Part shown: in pieces, positions 56,872-64,000 of the stretch
Numbering within the stretch: position 1 is the first letter of the stretch
Layout: each line of letters begins with the position of its first letter
Assembly: GCF_019320115.1 (NCBI RefSeq)
Contig: NC_089598.1
Location: forward strand, 85,507,844-85,571,843
DNA: 64,000 nt
Direction: 5' to 3'
Origin: Miscanthus floridulus
Taxonomy: Eukaryota > Streptophyta > Magnoliopsida > Poales > Poaceae
Translations under genes and position numbers: made by a program
Notes under the pieces: generated by a model
What the model was told of the DNA's origin: nothing
Database searches by the model: none
What the model saw: only the letters and a program-made list of their open reading frames with translations

Positions 56872-57369
56872 TGTTGGTTTGATCTCCCAACCACAGTGGC
56901 CCAACGGCCATTTGGGCCTTGACCTCGCGCCCTGATCGGGGGCGCCCAGTCCATCTATGGTTGGCGGCCCCCATCACACTGCGCATTAAATAAAGGTGGG
57001 GCCGGTGGCTCTCAGTACGAGGTTGGACTGAGCCGTACGCCCCACCGGCAAACCCTACTCCGATCTAACAGAGGGGCGCAGCCAGTGACGGGAAGCACCG
57101 CCGCCGCCACGGCACTGCGCGACCACGGTCTTCACGCCGGTCTCCACTGCGGTGTCCTTCTTCTCCGACCGTCGCTGCCTAGCGCAGATCTTCACCGGCT
57201 AACCTGTGATGGCCGGATCCGCCTCCTCAATGCCTACCGATGGTCAGTGCCTAACCCTAACTCTCCCTCTCCCTCTCCCTCTCTGTCCTTCTTCGTACAC
57301 ACCATTTCTACGAGAAACCCAATGAAACCCCACTGATCCACACCACGAATGGTCCTAAAGAAACTAACA
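56872..57369 (+). repeat. 5' LTR of Copia C
   Basis: 498 bp, TGTT...AACA. Matches the LTR of A over most of its length, with a GCCGGTCTCCACTGCGG insertion-like difference. TGGTATCAAAGC at 57371 is the primer site. Confidence 0.9.
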
Positions 57370-58569
57370 CTGGTATCAAAGCGGGTTCCGTGTAGATCAA
57401 GTAGGGAAAAGCAAAGACGAAGAAGAACCGAATTCGATTCGGAAAAGTGAACCTAAAGAAATTGGACGGTTCGGGGGAAGTCTTACCAGGGCTTCCCCGC
57501 CGCTGTCACTACCACCTCACGCGGGATGGAGCACCCGCCGCCGGCTTGCTGACGCGCGGGAAGAGAATCAAAAGAACAGAAAAGAAAAGAACGGATTAGA
57601 TCCTTTCGGATCTGAGCACACAGACTAGGGTTTTCCCTAACCCTAACCCTAACTGGGTGAAGATGGAAGGGGCTTGGTTTCAAGACCGCTTGATCCGAAC
57701 CCTAAACCCGCGACTCGAACTCGGGGAAGAAGAATAGGGCCAAAACCCTAACCCTACATCCAATCCCCATCCCCAAATCGGTCAAAACCGAGAAGAGCAG
57801 CAAGATCCAAACAAGCAGAAACGGGGAAAGGGAAAAGCAAGGCCGGTGGCTTACCTCACCGCTGCCATCTCCACCGTTGTGCGGGAAAGACCGGACCGCG
57901 CCGGTGTTTGTCGCCGAGATGCATCCGCGCGGGTACGGGTACAGGGCGCCGACACGGAGCCGCCTGACGGCGGCGCGCTCTCCCAATGGGGAGCGCGCTC
58001 GCCGGCAAGAGGGCCCGCGGTGGCGCCGTCTTCGTCTTCTCCTCCGGCGCGGCTCACTGTCGCTCGAGTGCGGCGCGCTGCTGAGAGGGAGAGAGAGACG
58101 CGCGAGAGAGAAGGGGAGAAAGAAATGAGGCTAGGGTTCCGGGGGAGGCCGGCCACGACGGGGTTTTGATCAGGCGAAACGGCCGGACGATCGTCGGATT
58201 TGATCCGACGACGAGGAGTCACCGGGCCACTCAGCGGCCCAGGCGGGCGAGCGCGCCGCAGCGCTTTGCCGGCCCAGGCCCACGTTGCGGCCTGGGAGGC
58301 TGCGCGCGCGTGCCGAGTTGGGCCGGGCTGTTTTGCCGGTTGGGCCACAGCGCAGTAAAGAACTAAGCCATCTCTTTTTCTAATTTTCCAGTAAAATGCA
58401 ATTTCCTGGAAAATGATAAATGGCTCAAAGAAAATTGAAAAAGAGAATTTTCCTGTGGGTAAAATTCAACAATCATGTTCGTAGTTCCCGCTACAAAGAT
58501 TGTTTTATACTCCGATTAAATTTTGAATTATTTTAATTGGAGGAATAGTCGGATTATAGTTAAGATAAA
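57370..58569 (+). other. Leader of Copia C with telobox-like runs
   Basis: GC-rich, no open gene. Contains CCCTAACCCTAACCCTAA at about 57635-57653 and AACCCTAACCCTA near 57745, as in Copia A. Ends in the AT-rich stretch before the hairpin array. Confidence 0.75.
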
Positions 58570-59017
58570 TTATAATATTGTTATTTTCTAACCAACGTTG
58601 ATGATAACAATATTATAAGTTTATTTATGAGTTTAAGTTTAAAGCTGAATTATGGTATTGTTATTTTCTAACCAACGTTGATGATAATAATATTATAATT
58701 CTATGAGTTTTATGTTTAAAGTTTAAATCTCTGATGAATTTTGCATCAAAGTGACCAATTTTTAGAGAATAGATAAAGATCAAGGAATGCTCTTAAACTA
58801 GAGAAATGTATTTTAATGTTTCCGCTGCAATGAAGTTGATTGTCTTCTAATTAAATTCGAACCAACGGGAGAATTTAATTTTGAGGAGCAGTTCTATGTT
58901 TACAAGATTATTGAATTTCTATACGTTAATTCCATTTCTGCTCAATGGTGATGTGGAATTAATGTAGAAGAATGATGTTTTATTCTATTTCTGCCCAACG
59001 GTGATATAGAATAGAAC
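58570..59017 (+). repeat. Hairpin array with CCAACG loops (Copia C)
   Basis: The first stem is 58570-58584 with 58604-58618, perfect over 15 bp, with CCAACG at 58592. Others have the loop near 58672, 58861, 58942 (changed to TCAATG) and 58995. The order is the same as in Copia A. Confidence 0.88.
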
Positions 59018-59474
59018 ATAAAGATTTCAAAGTTTAATGAGCATTATTGTTGAATATTTTTCAGACAAAAGACTTCCATGCTTTCATTCTTGAAGGCAGT
59101 AAGAGAAATGAGCTGGGTACTTGTGACTCAGATGATGAAATGCCTAAGGGCAAGTTATGTATGAAAGAATGCCATTGCTTAAGGGACTATGTTCTCTTTA
59201 AAGAATGGCTTTAAAAGAAAAGAATTCTAGGATATTGATCCAAGAATTGAGATAGATCAATGAGAGTCTTCATTGAAAAATGTCTTTTATGTACTCTCTG
59301 TGAAGAAGAATTTATTTTCAGTTTCACTTATGAGAGTTGTAAAAGTCATATACATGTTTAATTTGACTAACATTGGATTAAACATGTGTGTTAAAAGAAT
59401 ATTCGGATTTATTTCTGAATTTGATGATTGAACACGAGCCAATCCTGGCATTTATGTCCGTTTAAGGAAATTAT

Positions 59475-59600
59475 CTCGCATGACAGTAAAAGTTTGTGAT
59501 AGTACCCACATGACGGGAAAAGTTTGAGAAAATACCCACATGGCGGGGTAAAGTTGGCATAGTACTTATTCCGCATGGCGGGAGAAGGATGTGATGACTC
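59475..59600 (+). repeat. CCCGCATG-type 30-bp repeat (Copia C)
   Basis: Decayed copies: CTCGCATGACAG, CCCACATGACGGG, CCCACATGGCGGGG and TCCGCATGGCGGG. Some G-C pairs of the core stems are lost by C-to-T/G-to-A changes. Confidence 0.8.
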
Positions 59601-60415
59601 ATGTGCTCTAAGTGTATCCAGCACATGGAGAGAAGTTTGGGGTAGCTCTTATGCTATCCTAGTATTGACCGTACACTCTGATTGTGTCATGGTCATTAAG
59701 TACTCAATGAGTTTAAGAACAAAAAAAGTTGCATGTGAACCAAAAGATAAGAATTATATGCAAGCGTGACTTGCAGAAGTATTGATAATAATAGACTATG
59801 TTGAGTTTTGAAGTGTAATGAGGAAAATGTACTCCTATACGAATTTTGTTTTGCATGATGTAATCATGTGGATGAAGTAAGTAATCAAAGTTTCCTCATT
59901 CACAAGAGTTCTGAATGTTTCAAAATTGTGGTAGAAAAGTTCATACCACATTTCGAGGGGGAGAAATGTAAGATTAATTAAGAAAGACAATTAAGAAAGA
60001 TACTTCCCAATACTTCAGATAATGCAATGCATACTATGCATTGAAGGTAAAAGCGATCTATAAAAGATGAATGTGATCGTTGAGGGAGTAACACAGTCAT
60101 AATAACGATACCCCTAAAGTAAAGAAATAGCTAAATTCCTGGACCTTTTATAGTTCCAATAGGAAGATAGTATAGTCGGCTAGTATTCATACTAGACGAG
60201 TTCAGAGTTATGAAGGCAGTGATAAACATGTCATATGAGTTTTTAGCAGATTAAACCCAAAATAAGAAATTTGAAGATACACCATCTTTACAGAAGATAG
60301 AGTAATCTGGGGGAGCATGGTATGTAGATACCTAAGGCTTGAATAGAAGTGGGATTACATATCCACTACAGTATTTTAGAGCAACAAATTGCTTAATACA
60401 TGTTGATGTTGTATG

Positions 60416-61670
60416 TGTCGGGTACCATAAAAAGGGGTCCCCTAAGCAAGAACCGAAAAAATCGCTTAGACCTTATAAAAATCGAAGCCAAGAGACAACC
60501 ATCGACAAACCCCCCACCTTATCCGAGGCCCAGCTGGATCACCCGGCCCACCTTGGGCAGTATCCCGTCTCGCCCGAGGCCCCACGCGTGAGGCCTCGGA
60601 CGAGGTGCCGATTCTCGGCCTCGCTCGAGGCCGGCTCGGCAGCTACCCCATCACCACCGCCTCATCCGGGACGTCACATCCAACTGGCGCGGCCAACCAC
60701 TCCCGCCACGTTAGCCAAACGATGGCTTGATACAGCGGGGTGGCTGATGAGATGGGAGTCACATCAACGACATGCCGTCCGGGACGGGACAGGGCAGGGG
60801 TTACCGCCTGCTATGCTCGGCACTGTGCCCACGACTGACACCCATGTGGCACTATGCTGCCTAACCCCACCTGCTCCAAGGACGGCACGGCGTGGCGATT
60901 CAGGTCCGGGTCCCTATAGCCTCGGAATCAGTGTATAGGACCAACTGCTCCCTCCGAGCCTCGGCTATCCGCTCCGGGTTCTCGGTAGCCTCGGGATTCG
61001 TGCCCGCCGAGCCCCCCACAATTGTTCAGCCTCTGCACCGACTAGGCCTCGGCTCTCTACGTTGTCAACATACATCGACCGGCATGTCGAACATAGTATG
61101 CGCCATATCCTGCGTCAAGCCATCACAGGAGCTCCCATGTCGCACAGGATCGGGCGTGACCGGCGCGTCGCTCTAGTGCACCAAGGATAGGGCCGCTCCA
61201 TCGACCATACCTCCATAGGGACGAGCTACAGGGCTTGGCATACCGCCTCCGCTCACAGAACGCCACGTAGCAAACACATGTATCGCCCCTGTCCCCCCCT
61301 TCAACTATAAAAGGGGGTGACCGGGGCCGTTTTGAGACAGACAGACAGACGAGAGACACACGGGCTCACGGACGCACGCACAGACAGACGAACACGCATG
61401 ATCCCTCGCTGCCTGAGATCAACATCTCAAGCAACACACGCACTCCACGTAGAGACCTAGGACTAGCTCCCTCTCTCGCCCAGCTTGTAAACCCCTACTA
61501 CAAGCACTTCGGTGCAAGGAATACAAGATCGCTCTCTCAGACTGGACGTAGGGCACCTATTGCCTGAACCAGTATAAACCTTGTGTCTCTTTGCATCACC
61601 ATCCGGGATTAGGGGCATGCAGTACATTTTCACTAGTCGATTGAGGGCCTGTCGGTCCAAAACAGCGACA
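60416..61670 (+). repeat. 5' LTR of Gypsy element 2
   Basis: 1255 bp from TGTCGGGTACC to GCGACA. The inner end is placed by comparison with element 1. GTATAAACCTTGTGTCTCTTTG and CGGGATTAGGGGCAT near 61575-61620 are shared with element 1. Confidence 0.85.
61306..61313 (+). promoter_or_regulatory. TATA box of Gypsy LTR 2
   Basis: TATAAAAG in TTCAACTATAAAAGGGGG, in the same context as in LTR 1 (1788-1795). The U3/R border is expected about 30 bp downstream. Confidence 0.65.
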
Positions 61671-61730
61671 GTTGTCACGCCAGGTAGGGGCTCTATTGCG
61701 TGTCAGCTTCGTCATCCCAACAAGTTCTGA

Positions 61731-62012
61731 ATGGTAGACCCCGTGCAACCACTTCGTCTCGGCACGATGATCTGGTTCGGGAGCCTAGAGTTCATGTCTC
61801 TAGGATCTGAGTACGATATGGTACTCCTCACACCCAGAGCCCCACCGACCGACAACGACATCATGCATCAGCAGCCCAGGCGCAGACGGCTCTCGGGCCA
61901 CCGCTCTCATCACGCTCGCCAGGCACGACGCGAGTGGGACCACCTGACACCGCGCGAGCTCAGGGCGACGCACCGCGCTCCGCTGGTACCCCATGCCCGG
62001 CTGTTGGCATAG
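61731..62012 (+). other. Short open frame in the Gypsy leader
   Basis: Encodes IWFGSLEFMSLGSEYDMVLL and an Arg/His-rich end, conserved with the left copy (minus strand, 1118-1438). It may be the start of gag or a separate small protein. Conservation in both copies is the only evidence. Confidence 0.5.
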
Positions 62013-62143
62013 AGTCCCTGGTTGGGGACCTATCCAGCTTAAGCCTGGGCAAGGGAAAGACGCCGGTGGCATGTAGCGATGCCCCATCATCGAGCTCTGC
62101 CCCACCACGTCCTGAGGGGTCAACTTCGGTGGAGTGAAGCTCG

Positions 62144-63892
62144 GTGATGGCACCATCCCCGTACCCCTTCGGGTTGAGCAATGTCACCGCCGCCTATGCT
62201 ACCGCCTACGCTTCCGCTCATGCGGAGCCCTCAGGACGCCACCAACATTTTGCCCTCGACCTCATCGCCACAACCTTGACCCACACCCACACTGACTCCT
62301 TGGAGGAGGATGAGACGTGGGCCGGAGTGGACTTCTCTGGGCTTCACGACCCTAAAACCATGCGCCGCTTCCTGGCTGCGAGCGACTACTGCTTTGGCTA
62401 CTCCGACTCCGACGACGAAGGCACTTACGATCCCACTCATGAGTGCTTCCACGTCGGGCTCGGGATGCCGAGCACGGGCGATGAGGATGAAGGGGCAGGT
62501 TCTTGCTCCCCACCCCGCGAGGGGGCGGGCGACCCCGCACCTCCATGCATCGAACCTGTAGCAGCGCGGAACGGGGACCCCGCCCCCGAGGAACTTCGAC
62601 GCCTAGACCTAGAGCAGCTCCGAGAGCTTCAGGCCAAGGTCAAACAAGACCGACTCCTTCTGCAGCATCTTCGAGACACTCTCGAGCAGGAGCAGCGGGG
62701 TCGTGGTGATGGCAGAGCAGCCCAGCGGGGGGCTCGCGACGTCAACCACCGCATCAACAACGACGTAGGGGGCGAGCAACCCCCTATCTTCAATCGCACT
62801 AGCCAGAACGTCGTGGCAGCGGCGGTGCTACTCCGGACTATGCCCGAGCCCTCTACCACGGAGGGGCAACTAGTCCACGGTGAGCTCTGAGACCTCCACG
62901 AGACCGCCGTGGTACAGCAGGCCGAAAGCTTCACCTCTCGACGGCGTGGGGGCGCCTCGGAGCTACCCATGGCATCGCCTCGGTAGGGTAGAGAGGCCTC
63001 AGTTTGTCCTGAGCCTGCTCGGGCACCGACGGCCAACAAGGCCCCCACGGTGCATGATCGCCTTGGCAACAGACGTGAGGCACAAGGCGACCACGATGTG
63101 GTCAGCAGGTGACGGCGCCACGACAACGAGGGGCCCACCCGAGGCTACCACCCGCACCGAGGCAGTCGCTATGACAGTGGAGAGGACCGCAGTCCTTCCC
63201 CTGGGCCACCTAGCCCTCGAGTCTTTGGTAAGGCCATCCGTGGCGCCCACTTCTCGGCCCGGTTTTAGCAACTGGCCAACCTCGCAAAGTACAGCGGCGA
63301 GACCAACCTTGAGCTGTGGCTGGCCGATTACCGCCTGGCTTGTCAGCTAGGCGGCGTAGACGATGACCTGCTCATCATCTGCAACCTCCCCTTGTTCCTG
63401 TCAGACTCAGTGCGAGCCTAGCTTGAACACCTCCCTCCCTTGCAGATCCACAACTGGCGCGACTTGGTAAAGGTCTTCGTCGGGAATTTCTAGGGCACAT
63501 ACGTGCACCCCGAGAACTCCTGGGACCTCAAGAGTTGTCGCCAAAAGCCGGACGAGTCTCTCTGAGACTTCATCCGATGCTTCTCCAAGCAATGCACCGA
63601 GTTGCCCAGCATCGGCGACTCGGAAGTTGTCTAGGCATTCCTCTCCAGCACCTCCAGCCGAGACCTGGTCCGAGAGTTAGGCCGAAACATGCCAACCTTG
63701 GCGGCCGTGCTCCTCGACATCGCCACCAACTTCGCCTCGGGCGAAGAGGCTGTCGGGGCCATCTTCCCCGACAACGACGCCAAGGGGAAGCGAAGGGACG
63801 AGGCCCCGGGGCCTCGGCCCCCCACCTCCCCAAGAAAAAGAAAAAGGGTCGCCAGGGGAAGCAGGAGGTCCTCGAGGTCGGTCTCGTCGTAG
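62144..63892 (+). pseudogene. Gypsy gag with eight in-frame stops
   Basis: Capsid polyprotein. The frame opens at 62144 with MAPSPYPFGLS, has the acidic SDSDDEGTYDP and the LRDTLEQEQRG helix, and then the core with YSGETNLELWLADYRLAC, WDLKSCRQKPDESL and LLDIATNFASGEEAVGA. Stops in the one frame are at 62888, 62984, 63110, 63266, 63419, 63491, 63563 and 63632. Those at 62888 and 62984 are Arg and Gln codons in the left copy. There is no frameshift up to about 63820; after that a shift leads to KKPCPYHQGPVKHTL in another frame. Confidence 0.88.
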
Positions 63893-64000
63893 CCGCAGAT
63901 CGCAAGAATCCCCGAGGCCCCGCTAGAGGCCTCGGGCTCTTCGACGGCATGATGAAGAAGCCCTGCCCTTACCACCAGGGCCCGGTGAAGCACACCCTCG

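Larger units (their letters stand above)
56872..60415 (+). mobile_element. Copia element C (5' part)
   Basis: Same family as Copia A. The 5' LTR 56872-57369 is followed by a primer site, a GC-rich leader, the hairpin array, a gag remnant and the CCCGCATG repeat array. It stops at 60415, where Gypsy element 2 begins, at the point equivalent to about 36152 in A. The rest of C (RT, 3' LTR) should lie beyond the right edge. The target duplication on the left would be CAATC (56867-56871). Confidence 0.9.
60416..64000 (+). mobile_element. Gypsy element 2 (5' LTR and gag, partial)
   Basis: Inserted in Copia C and running off the right edge. The 5' target duplication would be GTATG (60411-60415). 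Same family as Gypsy element 1, opposite orientation. The gag core has the features of Retrotrans_gag proteins of plant Gypsy elements. Confidence 0.9.

Overview
The window is nuclear DNA of a grass, most likely an Andropogoneae species (the sorghum, sugarcane and Miscanthus group). The evidence is spliced plant genes, GC-rich monocot exons, an Au-type SINE, Stowaway and other MITEs, and SIRE/Maximus, Gypsy and Copia LTR retrotransposons of kinds common in that tribe. The species call is inference. Three host genes are supported: a nine-exon N-terminal asparagine amidohydrolase (5815-9119, minus), a two-exon gene for a 77-residue single-span membrane protein with a GC-AG intron (12236-12573, plus), and an intronless VQ-motif transcriptional regulator (22013-22576, minus). 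They form a low-copy island (about 4.6-32 kb) broken by small elements: a SINE with a perfect target duplication, several MITEs, a 3.3-kb RTE-type LINE inserted in one half of a tandem duplication, and a 3.24-kb LTR-like insertion inside a DNA transposon.

From about 32.2 kb to the right edge the window is one nested retrotransposon block. Its oldest visible layer is an L1-type LINE on the minus strand (3' end at 32192, coding up to 51667). It was split by Copia A (32493-39973, duplication CAGAC), Copia B (40670-48375, minus, duplication ATGTC) and Copia D (from 51668, minus). Copia C (from 56872) sits in the LTR of D, and a Gypsy element (from 60416) sits in C. A 1.38-kb hAT derivative sits in the 3' LTR of A (8-bp duplication TCTACAAC), a 2.48-kb SIRE-like solo LTR sits in B (duplication TAGGG), and a MITE sits in the pol gene of D. 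A second copy of the Gypsy family, in inverted orientation, occupies the left edge (1-2809) and abuts the 3' end of a SIRE element.

The most unusual signal is in the related copies A, B and C. Their internal regions carry an array of short hairpins whose stem sequences differ but whose loops repeatedly present CCAACG, up to a perfect 15-bp stem at 34259-34307. Downstream in A and C is a 30-bp-period repeat whose core is a minimal CCCGC-ATG-GCGGG stem-loop, and the leaders carry telobox-like CCCTAA runs. The coding capacity of these copies is ruined, yet the stems remain recognisable in each. No CRISPR, operon or prokaryotic signal is present. Exon and element boundaries were read by eye, and no database search was run.
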